DNA of 64,000 bases from Caballeronia sp. dw_19 (GCF_018449515.1 NZ_JAAVUQ010000033.1:1-64000), one strand, 5' to 3'. Positions 44,822 through 53,356 are shown, counted from the stretch's first letter. Numbers and translations are program-made. Notes: generated by a model not told the origin, from the sequence alone.

Positions 44822-45595
44822 TCAGTCGGTCTTTTTCCAGCGAAACAGGCGGCGCTCAAGCGGCTTCAGCACGCCCGCTTCGAGCAGCAGCATCAGGACA
44901 ACGAGCGTGACGGTCCACGCGAAAACCTGATCGGTCTGCACGAGATCGGCAGCCTGCCGCAGGCGGTAGCCAATGCCGTTCGACGAGCCAATCGTCTCCG
45001 CCACCAGCGAGACACGCCAGCCAAAACCGAATGCGAGGCGCGCACCGGCGAAGAAATGCGGCAGGATGGTCGGCAGGAAAATCTTGCGCATGGTCTGCGT
45101 CTGCGACATGCGAAAGCTACGCGCGAGCTCGACATGGTTCCGGTCTACTGTCAGTGCGCCTTGCCATACGTTCGTCAGGATCAGCGGCATCGCGGTCATG
45201 AACACCACGAAGATGGTGGTTGCGTTCGAGATGCCGAACCAGATGATGGCGAACACCGCCCAGATCGCCGACGACACCGTGTTCACAATGGACAGCAACG
45301 GCTCGAAGAAATGCGCCACGCGCGGATTCGCACCGAGCGCAATGCCGAGAGGTGCACCAACGGCGGCCGCCAGAAGAAAACCAGCCACAACGCGATACAG
45401 CGTGATGCCGAGGTCATCGAAGAACGTGCCGCTCTGAACGAGCCCCACAAATGCATGCGCCACTCTCAGCGGCCCGGGCAATACAAATTGCGGCATGCGC
45501 AGCGACGCGGCCCACCATGCCGCCAGAAGCAGAATAACGAGCACAACGCGTTGCGCAACGGTTGAAGCAAATGAACTACGCGGAACAGTGGACAT
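44822..45595 (-). CDS. ABC transporter permease (SsuC/TauC-like)
   Basis: Integral membrane protein of 257 aa with about six helices. The EAA-type loop near residue 150-175 reads VELARSFRMSQTQTMRKIFL, followed by PTILPHFFAGARLAFGFGWR, a signature of BPD_transp_1 permeases of the sulfonate/nitrate group. Only 3 nt separate it from the ATPase gene upstream. It forms the membrane pore of the same importer. Confidence 0.92.
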   Translation of the reverse strand: MSTVPRSSFASTVAQRVVLVILLLAAWWAASLRMPQFVLPGPLRVAHAFVGLVQSGTFFDDLGITLYRVVAGFLLAAAVGAPLGIALGANPRVAHFFEPLLSIVNTVSSAIWAVFAIIWFGISNATTIFVVFMTAMPLILTNVWQGALTVDRNHVELARSFRMSQTQTMRKIFLPTILPHFFAGARLAFGFGWRVSLVAETIGSSNGIGYRLRQAADLVQTDQVFAWTVTLVVLMLLLEAGVLKPLERRLFRWKKTD

Positions 45596-45598
45596 GGG

Positions 45599-46339
45599 TC
45601 AGATCAGAAGACGCAATTGGCGGATCGCCTCGGCCACGGTCGGATCCGTGGCGGTTCGCGGGCGCGGCAGGTCGACGTCAACAATCTCGCGCACGCGGCC
45701 GGGACGCGGCGCAAGCACCACGACTCGATCCGCAAGCACGATTGCTTCCTCCACGTCGTGGGTCACGAACAGCACGGTCATGCACTGCATCGCGTGAATG
45801 CGCAGTAGTTCGTCGTGCATTTGGGAGCGCATCTGCGGGTCGAGCTTTGAAAACGGTTCATCCATCAGCAGGATGCGAGGGCCGGTGACAAGGCTCCGTG
45901 CAAGGGCGACGCGACTGCGCATGCCGCCCGATAGCTGATGCGGGTGGGCATCGGCGAAACCTTGCAGGCCGACCAGATCGAGGACCGCGTTCGCGCGGGT
46001 ATGGCGTTCGCGGGCGGGAATCGCGGGGCTCGCGGCTTCCAGGCCGAACTCGGCATTCGCGCGCGCAGTGCGCCAGGGCAACAGCCGGTCTTCCTGAAAC
46101 ATATATGAGAGCGCGTTGCGATCCTTCGTGCCTTCGGTCCGCTTGCCGTCGATCCACAGTTCGCCCTCCCCCGGTTCGAGCAATCCCGCCACCATGTTGA
46201 GCAGCGTGCTCTTGCCGCATCCCGACGTGCCGAGCAGCGCGACTATTTCACCTTGCGCGACATCGAAGGAAACGTGATCCAAGACCTTTAGTGATCCGAA
46301 GTTCTTTTCTATTCCGCGCAAGGAAATGGCAGCGCTCAT
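45599..46339 (-). CDS. ABC transporter ATP-binding protein (SsuB/TauB-like)
   Basis: ATPase of 246 aa. Walker A GTSGCGKSTLLNMVAG (near residue 38), signature LSGGMRSRVALARSLV (near 135), Walker B ILLMDEPFSKLD (near 157), and the switch His in FVTHDVEEAIVL (near 190). Its ATG overlaps the stop of the GntR gene by 4 nt. Energises the importer with the permease and binding protein downstream. Confidence 0.93.
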   Translation of the reverse strand: MSAAISLRGIEKNFGSLKVLDHVSFDVAQGEIVALLGTSGCGKSTLLNMVAGLLEPGEGELWIDGKRTEGTKDRNALSYMFQEDRLLPWRTARANAEFGLEAASPAIPARERHTRANAVLDLVGLQGFADAHPHQLSGGMRSRVALARSLVTGPRILLMDEPFSKLDPQMRSQMHDELLRIHAMQCMTVLFVTHDVEEAIVLADRVVVLAPRPGRVREIVDVDLPRPRTATDPTVAEAIRQLRLLI

Positions 46340-47088
46340 CGGCGAAGCTCCGCCACCGTGTACAGTGGCAACGATGCCCCCGCGCTGGAAAGACTCGCGT
46401 AGACCTTCTCCATTGTCATGCTTTGGAACGTCTCTATATGACGGCGCGCAATAGTCTCTGCGCGACGTCCGTCGCCTGCGATAAACGCATCGATCATCGC
46501 ATTGTGATCGTGCTTGATCTCGGGTTTGGTTCCCTGTACGCCAAAGCCAAGCGCAACGAGGCGCGACATTTCATCGAGCAGGCTCGCGAGCGTTCTATGC
46601 AATCGCTCGTTGCCGCTCGCAGCCGCTATCGCCAGATGAAATTCGCGGTTCGCGTCGAGAAAAACATCAATTTGCGCCGATAACGCCCGTTCCGGATGCG
46701 GCACGCGGCACGCCGCTTCGAGACGGCGCAGCAGCTCCACGTCAACACGGCCGCAGGCTAGCCGCGCTGCCAGTGGTTCAAGTTGTACTCGCAGCGCGAA
46801 CACCTCTTCCACGTCTTTCAATGTGATCGCTGCAATGCGGTAACCCTGTCGCGGCAGAGAACGCACGAAGCCTTCGTGCACGAGCCGCACGAGTGCAATA
46901 CGGCAACTCGTTTTACCAATGTCGTACTCCGACATCAACTGGCTTTCGGTAACGGTCGACCCGGGCATCAGCTTGCATGAAAGCAGATCGCGGCGGATGC
47001 GTTCGTAGGCGTCATCGCCGCGCAACACTGCGGGGGCAGACGGTGCAAGCAGATCAGTAGAGTGCGTGGCGGATTCGTCGTAGGTCAT
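46336..47088 (-). CDS. GntR/FCD-family regulator, first gene of the ABC-catabolic operon
   Basis: Regulator of 250 aa. Winged HTH at about residues 25-90 (DIGKTSCRIALVRLVHEGFV), then an FCD domain (about 95-230) with LDANREFHLAIAAASGNERL and HDHNAMIDAFIAGDGRRAE carrying the His positions typical of metal-binding FCD proteins. Unlike many GntR genes it is co-directional with, and overlaps, the operon it probably controls, so it should be autoregulated. The ligand may be the imported acid or its CoA ester. Confidence 0.9.
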   Translation of the reverse strand: MTYDESATHSTDLLAPSAPAVLRGDDAYERIRRDLLSCKLMPGSTVTESQLMSEYDIGKTSCRIALVRLVHEGFVRSLPRQGYRIAAITLKDVEEVFALRVQLEPLAARLACGRVDVELLRRLEAACRVPHPERALSAQIDVFLDANREFHLAIAAASGNERLHRTLASLLDEMSRLVALGFGVQGTKPEIKHDHNAMIDAFIAGDGRRAETIARRHIETFQSMTMEKVYASLSSAGASLPLYTVAELRR

Positions 47089-47142
47089 GGCCGTTGGGTT
47101 GTAAGCTGCTCACGACATCGGATTGATATGTTCAAGAAACTA

Positions 47143-47158
47143 TCGTAGGCGTTTACGA
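47143..47158. promoter_or_regulatory. Inverted repeat upstream of the GntR operon
   Basis: TCGTAGGCGTTTACGA: 5-bp arms TCGTA/TACGA with a 6-bp spacer, 55 bp upstream of the GntR start. A second AT-rich perfect palindrome TTATTTAAATAA follows at 47176-47187. Candidate autoregulatory operators; not tested. Confidence 0.4.
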
Positions 47159-47510
47159 CATTTTTCAAAAACAAGTTATTTAAATAAGTAAGCCCCGAGA
47201 AGAGATATCGTGGGAGGCTCAGGGGTGAGTAACTTGACCACTACAAACGTCCAGGGCTTGCGTAGGGCGCGCATCCATTGCCTAAGCTGATTTGCAGGCT
47301 TCTCCTTTTCATTCCGGTGTAAATGCTGACTATTGTGGGCAATCCTTAGCATGATTTTTATTGCCCGGTTCGCAACTAAGCGGTAACCAAATCGGCGCGG
47401 GGAATCGAATTGTTGTTACCGGCAAGGGGAATTGACCAAAGAGTTAAGCGATCACTGATCTGGCCTGCGGTTTGCGTGTACCTGCTTAGCAAACTTCATT
47501 GGAGATGATC
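47159..47510. other. Intergenic region between the GntR operon and the DUF4148 gene
   Basis: About 350 bp between two divergent units. Apart from the AT-rich palindrome at 47176-47187 and the ribosome-binding sequence GGAG at 47501-47504, no gene or clear terminator was seen. Confidence 0.4.
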
Positions 47511-47831
47511 ATGTTCAAGGCTCTTATTCCTGCTGTTGTTATCGCCTCAGCGCTCGCCGCGCCGACATTTGCGTTCGCTCAGGACAACACGCAAGTGACA
47601 CGCTCTGCGGTAAAGAACGACCTTCAACAAATGGAGCAAGCGGGCTATAACCCGGCGGCCGACCGCACCAATTATCCCGACCAAGCCCAAGCTGCCGAAC
47701 AGCGCGTGGAAGCGGAACGCGGCGTGGCCGCTACGTCCTATGGCCCCTCGGTGAGCGGTACTTCCGCTTCAGGCATGCGCTCCGAGGCGACCCAGCCTGC
47801 CGGAACCCACTCTGTCTATTTCGGTCATTGA
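47511..47831 (+). CDS. DUF4148 domain secreted small protein
   Basis: Protein of 106 aa with a signal peptide (FKALIPAVVIASALAAPTFA, ending FAQ-D) followed by a DUF4148 motif (VTRSAVKNDLQQMEQAGYNP, residues about 28-50, then the conserved YPDQAQAAEQRV). Ends in a His-terminated tail YFGH. Family known in Burkholderiaceae, role unknown; often stress- or envelope-related. Start ATG 47511 with GGAG 6 nt upstream. A paralogue of identical length is at 60476-60796. Confidence 0.88.
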   Translation: MFKALIPAVVIASALAAPTFAFAQDNTQVTRSAVKNDLQQMEQAGYNPAADRTNYPDQAQAAEQRVEAERGVAATSYGPSVSGTSASGMRSEATQPAGTHSVYFGH

Positions 47832-47951
47832 GGCGCCAGCGAAAATTGAGTCTCGCCTTGATCGCTCACGGATAGAAAGCCGGCCGGTGATGATTAAGCG
47901 GCGTTGCTTTGCACTCTGCGCGGGGGCCGGCAAATGGCAACTGCAGTACTG

Positions 47952-47989
47952 AAAAGGCCGTTTCCAACTCGCGTTGGAAACGGCCTTTT
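47952..47989. terminator. Perfect 17-bp bidirectional terminator
   Basis: AAAAGGCCGTTTCCAAC (47952-47968), loop TCGC, and GTTGGAAACGGCCTTTT (47973-47989) pair perfectly; T-run on the plus strand and A-run reading as T-run on the minus strand. It lies between the DUF4148 gene and the convergent GntR gene, so it can end both transcripts. Confidence 0.9.
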
Positions 47990-48066
47990 TATGTTTCAGT
48001 TCGTATTGTTTTCGGGTTTCAGCGTCTGTTGCCGGAAGCTGGTGTGCTCCCTTTTACCTGCGCGTC

Positions 48067-48747
48067 TTATTGCTGCTCCGCCGCTGTTTCGTCAAGCATC
48101 TGCATTGCCGCTTTCTCCGCATTTGCCACATGCAGTCGTGCCGCCGCGCCGGCCCCTTCCTCATCGCGTGCCTTCAGCGCTTTGAACAACTTGTCGATCT
48201 CACGGAGGCTGGCCGGAAGGCGGTCTGGGTGCATCAACGAAGTCGCGCGCAGCAAAGTGACCCGCGAATACAGGCTCGTCAGGATCTCTTTCACCAGGGC
48301 ATTGCCGCAGTTATCGAGCAGTACATCGTAGAGTTCGGTCTTCGCCTTGATCACGCCAGCCTGATCGTTGGCCAATGCTTGCGCGCGCAGCAGCTTTGCT
48401 TTTTCGCCGAACAGGGCAATGGCTTCATCGCCCGCAATTCGAGCAAACTCTCCGGCGGCGAAACCTTCGAGCAAACCTCGAATTGCATACAATTCAGTGG
48501 CCTCCTGCTTCGACATGATCGCGACCACCGGCCCCTTGTGCGGCACGCTGCGTACCAGCTTTTCCGCTTCCAGCCGGCGCAATGCCTCCCGAACCGACGT
48601 CCGGCTGACACCCAGCGTCTCACACAATTCACGTTCGATGAGCCGCGCGCCCGGCGCGAAACGACCGGACACGATGGCTTGTCGGAGCACATTCTCTACC
48701 TGATGACGCAGCGTTTCCGGCCGCACCAAACCCATTCCGGCTGTCAT
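48067..48747 (-). CDS. GntR-family transcriptional regulator
   Basis: Regulator of 226 aa. GntR winged HTH (about residues 15-75; ERELCETLGVSRTSVREALR then VPHKGPVVAIMSKQEA) and an FCD ligand domain (about 85-215). No obvious target gene is adjacent; to its left is the DUF4148 gene and to its right the non-coding stretch before rep. Start ATG 48747 with GGGAA upstream; a TTG at 48768 is possible. Confidence 0.87.
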   Translation of the reverse strand: MTAGMGLVRPETLRHQVENVLRQAIVSGRFAPGARLIERELCETLGVSRTSVREALRRLEAEKLVRSVPHKGPVVAIMSKQEATELYAIRGLLEGFAAGEFARIAGDEAIALFGEKAKLLRAQALANDQAGVIKAKTELYDVLLDNCGNALVKEILTSLYSRVTLLRATSLMHPDRLPASLREIDKLFKALKARDEEGAGAAARLHVANAEKAAMQMLDETAAEQQ

Positions 48748-49533
48748 TATTGTATTCCCGTCTGACAAAGATCACCTCGGCATGATACTTGATACGGCAT
48801 GCCAAAACGAATGATCGTGGGCCCAGCGTTATGCCCATGGGATGACGCGCGTTGTTATTTTGCAACGCCATTAGATTGAATGATTGTCATACAAAATAGC
48901 TTGCGATGTTAGATGTCGGTTGGTCCACCGGAAGCTTCGGTGACCGACTTCTTTTCGACGTTACCTTTCGATCGCTGAATTTGGACTCCAGACAGGGCAT
49001 GCCGACTCGTTCACGCTTTCGCGCCGGGATATTTGTCGAACAACTATGCGGCGCATATCTCGCGATTGATTTGGGAATGGTCGGACCGCTGCCCGTTAAA
49101 AGCAGATTGGGTGATCGGGCTGAATATTGGGCTCTAGCCCGCGCGGAAGGCAGATGAATGATCGGCTGACCGTTAGTTGCGATTATGCGAATTAGATCGA
49201 ACAGGATGTAAGGCCCGAAGCCTCGGCGATGCGCGCGGATGCTTATGTTGTTCGATCGGGTTTTCAGGGATGCTTGTAATGGTTGTATTACGCAGCCTCT
49301 TTCGGCGTAAGTCGGCTTGATGTTTGTCTGCGAAACGTGGTGGCACGCGTAAGCACAGATCCAGCGAGCAGAAAGATAGCGCATCGAGTTCATGCTGAGA
49401 TCCCGATACCCATACCGCGTCGCGCTCAATAATGCACGACCGGTCATGCCAGATTGATCGGTACCGATCCGGGCAGCCATAGCGAAGAGCATCCGATTCT
49501 CAGAATTTCGCGAAAACGAACCGATACGTGCCG
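48748..49533. other. Non-coding stretch 3' of the Rep gene (candidate origin region)
   Basis: About 785 bp of lower GC content than the flanks, without convincing genes. It contains a perfect 14-bp palindrome GATCGGTACCGATC (49456-49469). A 216-codon minus-strand frame (48887-49537) is open here but has an Arg/Ser-rich, non-coding composition. As it borders the replication initiator, it is a candidate for part of the replication origin; no iteron array or DnaA-box cluster was found by eye. Confidence 0.45.
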
Positions 49534-50856
49534 TCATTCATTGGCCTTCAAAACTTGCCCCGAACTCTCGGCAAGCCGCGTGTCACGCGTGTTCAAGGAA
49601 ACGCCGGCGCATGTAGCCCGGAGCATCTTCTTCATGTCACTTAGGCGATCGTTGATCGTCGATGTCCTTGTTCGTGGCATGGCATGTCCGGCTGGCGCTG
49701 TGGCCGCCGGTTGGACAGCATGATTGTTGTCGCACTTCAATCGGAATGCAGCGAGCTGATCGGGCGTCGCTCGGACAACTTCCCTTGCACTCAGCGCAGC
49801 GACGAACGCGGCTGCCCACTGCCCAGTCGACACGCGTGGTTTTGCTTCTCGGTAGTCGTGGACGGTGATCGAATCGGCTGTGCTGGAGACCGTGATGAGG
49901 CGGGTATTGGCGATATCGATAAATACGTGTCCAGCGCACTGGAGCACAGCGGCGTCGATATTCGCGGCTCGAGCGTTCTTTTCGGCCAGTTGCTCTGCGG
50001 CGAGTCGCTTGGCTCGAATCTGATGCCCGAAATCAACCGGTGAACGGAGCAGGGCACGAAGGTAGCTGATCGGGCGCTTCGCGTTTCGCAGATGCTCCCA
50101 GGTCGCTTCGACGACGTCGGAAAGCAGCTTTGCCTGCGCCTTCGCTTCTCGCATGAGTTTAAAAATCAAAAATTGACGAAAACCCAAAGTCAGCAAGCGC
50201 TGGAGATCCGCTGGGAGCTCTCCTGGTTGTCTCTTTTGATTCTTAGGGGGTAGATCCTTATATATAGCGCCGTCTGCCACCGTGACACACGGCGGGCTAA
50301 ATGAATGGGCCTGTGCGCTGAGTGTCTCAACACCGGGCGAAGCCAGGCCATCGGATTGAGCGGCAGAAAGCTGATGATCAGGAGATTGAGTTTTAGAAGA
50401 CTGAGTTTCGGACAACTGTGACGTGTAGCCGAGGACAACCGCGGATTTTTCCGTGAGATGCAGATAGGCGCGACCAAACAAGCCAGCGGTCCCGAAGCGC
50501 TTCTGCGGCACGCGCTCAATCAAACCGGCCGCTTCGAGATCGTCAAGGCTCCGATAGAACGTGCGCATCGATTGCATGGCGCGCCCGGTCAGGAGCTCAC
50601 GACGGGCGAATATGGCGGCGTACGGTCGGTTGGCGTCAACGGTGCGTGCAAGTGCAGCCAACACGGCGCGAGCGCGAGCAGGGAGTGCCGGGAAGCTCGC
50701 AGCACGATGCGCGGCCCGGAATACGACCCAAGGGAGGTTTGATTGACCGGCCAGAAATTCATCTAGCGCTGTTTGGTCGATATCGACGGAATCGTCGGAG
50801 GGTGGAAGAGGGTACAAGTCCCCCTCGCCAGCAACGGAAAGTTGCGCGATAAGCAT
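49534..50856 (-). CDS. Replication-initiator-like protein of the replicon module
   Basis: Protein of 440 aa whose N-terminal half has a winged-helix DNA-binding region (about residues 55-130; YAAIFARRELLTGRAMQSMR then TFYRSLDDLEAAGLIERVPQ), typical of plasmid/chromid initiators of the RepO/replication-protein-O type. Middle (about 150-200) is low-complexity Ser/Thr/Gln-rich linker; C-terminal part (about 215-330) is helical and charged. Downstream of parA-parB on the same strand, as in other Burkholderiaceae secondary replicons. Start ATG 50856; a TTG at 50877 is possible. Assignment rests on domain plus context. Confidence 0.75.
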   Translation of the reverse strand: MLIAQLSVAGEGDLYPLPPSDDSVDIDQTALDEFLAGQSNLPWVVFRAAHRAASFPALPARARAVLAALARTVDANRPYAAIFARRELLTGRAMQSMRTFYRSLDDLEAAGLIERVPQKRFGTAGLFGRAYLHLTEKSAVVLGYTSQLSETQSSKTQSPDHQLSAAQSDGLASPGVETLSAQAHSFSPPCVTVADGAIYKDLPPKNQKRQPGELPADLQRLLTLGFRQFLIFKLMREAKAQAKLLSDVVEATWEHLRNAKRPISYLRALLRSPVDFGHQIRAKRLAAEQLAEKNARAANIDAAVLQCAGHVFIDIANTRLITVSSTADSITVHDYREAKPRVSTGQWAAAFVAALSAREVVRATPDQLAAFRLKCDNNHAVQPAATAPAGHAMPRTRTSTINDRLSDMKKMLRATCAGVSLNTRDTRLAESSGQVLKANE

Positions 50857-50893
50857 GTCACACGTCCATTTCTTCAAAATGGAAGAGAAACGC

Positions 50894-50921
50894 TTGACTG
50901 CCGATCGCTATCCGCTACACT
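50894..50921 (+). promoter_or_regulatory. Sigma-70-like promoter, antisense to the rep leader
   Basis: TTGACT (50894-50899) and TACACT (50916-50921) with a 16-bp spacer on the plus strand, opposite to rep. It faces a hairpin-T-run terminator 80 bp downstream, so a short transcript is predicted. Confidence 0.55.
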
Positions 50922-50927
50922 TCGAGG

Positions 50928-51034
50928 TGTTGGGCCTTTATCCGATTCCCGTCGGAGAAATGCAGCGGTGGGCAAGCGACAGCGAAGCCCGGTTACTCAA
51001 AAGCCTTCGGTTCCCGCCGAAGGCTTTTGTTTTT
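50928..51034 (+). ncRNA. Candidate counter-transcript RNA in the rep leader
   Basis: Predicted RNA of about 105 nt from the promoter at 50894-50921 to the terminator at 50998-51029. It is fully complementary to the segment directly upstream of rep. It would carry two hairpins with identical TTCCCG loops: CCGA-TTCCCG-TCGG (50942-50955) and the terminator CAAAAGCCTTCGG-TTCCCG-CCGAAGGCTTTTG. Small antisense RNAs of this layout (CopA, RNAI-like) restrain initiator translation in plasmids. No gene was recognised here. Prediction from sequence only; expression not shown. Confidence 0.45.
50998..51029. terminator. Rho-independent terminator between parB and rep
   Basis: 13-bp perfect stem CAAAAGCCTTCGG/CCGAAGGCTTTTG around the loop TTCCCG, followed on the plus strand by TTTTGTTTTT. 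It would end the predicted plus-strand antisense transcript, and may also end parB transcripts from the other strand. Confidence 0.8.
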
Positions 51035-51097
51035 CCAGCATTGAAATCAGTTCATGATCGTTCTCGGCCGTTTGGTTAAGTCCATGATTTTTAACGA

Positions 51098-51112
51098 TTC
51101 CCTACTAGGGAA
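51098..51112. repeat. 15-bp palindrome copy 1, parS-like
   Basis: TTCCCTACTAGGGAA is a perfect palindrome (centre C51105) in the rep-parB intergenic region. A second copy (14 of 15 bases) is 69 bp away. Repeated palindromes flanking a parAB operon are typical of ParB-binding centromere (parS) sites; identity is inferred. Confidence 0.6.
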
Positions 51113-51180
51113 GTCCTGAACCTTGATTCACGACTTCAGGGTGCTGATGTGCTGCGAGCTAAGTCATTGATTTAAAGCAG

Positions 51181-51194
51181 TTCCCTACTAGGGA
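51181..51194. repeat. 15-bp palindrome copy 2, parS-like
   Basis: TTCCCTACTAGGGA, identical to the first 14 bases of copy 1 and adjoining the parB stop codon (51195-51197). The start-to-start distance to copy 1 is 83 bp, close to eight helical turns. Likely partition sites. Confidence 0.6.
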
Positions 51195-52157
51195 TCACTG
51201 CTTTTCGAGTTCCGACTCAATGAATGCGTGAATTCGTTCTGCCCATTGCTCTGCTTCGTCAGCGGCTTTGCCGGAGAATGAAACCCCGACAACGCCATTT
51301 CGGGCCGAGATCTGACAAACCTTCTTGGCGCCGCGTTTGACGATCAGTGGTTCGTGCTTCTCACGAGGCGCCCGGTCTGGCTTTGTTGCCGCGACCGCTT
51401 GCGCCTGGGTGTAAGTGTCATCAGCCAAAAGCCGCTCGATCGCTGCTTTGACCTTGTCCACCCGCCCCTCAGCTACCGCCTTGGCCATTTGCTCTGCCGC
51501 GTTACTTCCCAAGCGCTCGGGTCGAGCTGCCAGCAATTCCTTGCACTCGTCAGGAAGCAGATCGAATTTCATGATCCGCCCGACGTGCGAGTCACTAATG
51601 CCCGCAGCCTTCGCCAGATCCTCTTTCGTAATCCCCGTTGAGTCCTGGAGTGACTTGAAGCCCCAGAATTTCTCAAAGTCCGAAAGAGTAGGCGATAAGA
51701 GGTTGGAGAAGAAGGCGGCGTACTCGACCATCGACGCATCGATGTCCAGCACAATGCCGTCAATCTCGGTGCGACCGAGTTCGCGATACACCGACGCCCG
51801 GTTATGACCAGCGACGATGTCGTATTCGCCGTCGTGGCGTTCGCGCACCGTAATAGGCTGCGCGAGAGGGTATGCCATCAGGTTCGCTTTAAGTTCTGCG
51901 TACTCTGAAGGCGTAAGACGTCGGCGACGGCCGGGAATCTCGTGAAGCTTGTTCAGCGGAAGTTTGCCGGGTGCACGCTGTTCCAGTGCCCGCTTCAGCT
52001 TGTCAATTTCAGCCTGCTGGCTGTGAACCCGCCCTTGAAGACCGATCAACTGCCCAGGCGCGGTGCGAGGCGCCACCGGTTCAGAAGGCGTGTCAATGCC
52101 ATCGTCGTCCAGTCGAATGCCTGCTGCCTTTGCCTTTTGTTTCGCTGCTGTAGACAT
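51195..52157 (-). CDS. parB: ParB-family chromosome/plasmid partition protein
   Basis: Centromere-binding protein of 320 aa. ParB N-terminal domain at about residues 75-140 (RRRRLTPSEYAELKANLMAY and YDIVAGHNRASVYRELG, the arginine-rich box II where CTP-binding ParBs have GxRR), followed by an HTH (TKEDLAKAAGISDSHVGRIM, near residue 175). C-terminal acidic-helical dimerisation part. Starts 2 nt after the ParA stop. Works with ParA to segregate this replicon. Confidence 0.92.
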   Translation of the reverse strand: MSTAAKQKAKAAGIRLDDDGIDTPSEPVAPRTAPGQLIGLQGRVHSQQAEIDKLKRALEQRAPGKLPLNKLHEIPGRRRRLTPSEYAELKANLMAYPLAQPITVRERHDGEYDIVAGHNRASVYRELGRTEIDGIVLDIDASMVEYAAFFSNLLSPTLSDFEKFWGFKSLQDSTGITKEDLAKAAGISDSHVGRIMKFDLLPDECKELLAARPERLGSNAAEQMAKAVAEGRVDKVKAAIERLLADDTYTQAQAVAATKPDRAPREKHEPLIVKRGAKKVCQISARNGVVGVSFSGKAADEAEQWAERIHAFIESELEKQ

Positions 52158-52159
52158 GC

Positions 52160-53356
52160 TTACTCCTTGTCCCAGAGGTAACAGACCTTGCTGTCGATCA
52201 GATCCACGACCTGGTCGTATGGCACGCGGATTCGTCGAAGCGTTGCGGCATTGCCGTCGTAGTTCGGGAAGTCGTACACCGTCGAAAAATCGTTGGTGGT
52301 CGTCCGGGCAAGGTCGGTTTCCGGGATTTCAACCGGCAATACACGCTCGCCATAGGTCGTAATGACCCAGTCGCGAACGATGGACGCATTCGCCTTATTC
52401 GGCATGCGCGTCACCAGGATGTCGATGAAATCGAATATCTTGGCTTCGTCGGCTGATTCCCCGAATTGCTTCATGCCGGAGACCATGTCGGAGAAAAGCG
52501 ACCAGAACTGGACCATCGATGCAAACGAGAGCGTGTCCGGCATCACCGGCACAATCACCCCATCTGCCGCGAAAAGCGCATTGATGGTCAGGTAACTCAA
52601 CGTGGGCGCGGTATCGATGATGATGTAGTCGTACTCGTGCTTGAGTTCCTTGAGCCCGTCGTTCAGCACGTTCCAGAACTTTGCACTCGGCGAAGCGTGA
52701 ACGCGCGCAGGGAGCATGAATTCGGCGTTGAACAAATCCGTGGATGATGGGATCAGGTCAAGGTTTTCCCAATACGTTTGCATCGGCAAATGCTTCATGT
52801 CGAAGGCTTCGCCGCTGACGTAAGCCTCGATCAAGGGCAAAATAGTCTGGTCGCCGTTGATTTCCGCGTGCGGGTTGATCCCGTACAACGTGGTCGCGCT
52901 GCCCTGCGGGTCCATATCTATATGGAGGACCCGGCGGCCGTGACGCAACGACAAGCCTTGCGCCAGCACCATGGACGTCGTGGTCTTGGTCACCCCGCCC
53001 TTGAAGTTACCGATAGCGATGACTTTCCCGTCTTTCCCCGCCGGACGCTGTCTTGGCTTGCGTTCAGCCTTGACCCACTCGATGGTTTCAGCGAGCGTAA
53101 ATTGCCGCGCGGCTCCGGCCTTCTCCTGGGTGCCTTGAGGCAGTTCCCCTTTCTTGATCAGATAGGAGAATCGGGCTTTGTCGATGCCACACAGTTCCTG
53201 CAGTTTGCCGCTCGGGAACACCGGGGCAACCTTCCGTGGGAACGGCTGGAGCATTTGAGTGCGAATTCGCTCGAGCATTTTTGCGGAGCGAGCCGCCAAA
53301 TTGACGAGGTCGTCCGGCGTCACCTCGATGGGTGGCGTCGAAAGGTTAATATCCAT
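52160..53356 (-). CDS. parA: ParA-family partition ATPase (type Ia)
   Basis: Walker-type ATPase of 398 aa. The deviant P-loop GNFKGGVTKTTTSM (near residue 118), DMDPQGSATTLYG and DTAPTLSYLTINALF are ParA/MinD hallmarks. An N-terminal extension of about 105 residues with an HTH (LQELCGIDKARFSYLIKKGE, residues about 50-69) marks it as type Ia, so it should also bind DNA to autoregulate parAB. An inverted repeat 20-60 bp upstream is a candidate operator. First gene of the parAB operon. Confidence 0.93.
   Translation of the reverse strand: MDINLSTPPIEVTPDDLVNLAARSAKMLERIRTQMLQPFPRKVAPVFPSGKLQELCGIDKARFSYLIKKGELPQGTQEKAGAARQFTLAETIEWVKAERKPRQRPAGKDGKVIAIGNFKGGVTKTTTSMVLAQGLSLRHGRRVLHIDMDPQGSATTLYGINPHAEINGDQTILPLIEAYVSGEAFDMKHLPMQTYWENLDLIPSSTDLFNAEFMLPARVHASPSAKFWNVLNDGLKELKHEYDYIIIDTAPTLSYLTINALFAADGVIVPVMPDTLSFASMVQFWSLFSDMVSGMKQFGESADEAKIFDFIDILVTRMPNKANASIVRDWVITTYGERVLPVEIPETDLARTTTNDFSTVYDFPNYDGNAATLRRIRVPYDQVVDLIDSKVCYLWDKE

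Noticed and set aside
48887..49537. A 216-codon minus-strand frame whose ATG overlaps the rep stop by 4 nt.
   Set aside because: Composition is very rich in Arg and Ser with no domain, and codon use does not look coding; treated as a shadow within the non-coding stretch. The ATGA overlap keeps it slightly open.
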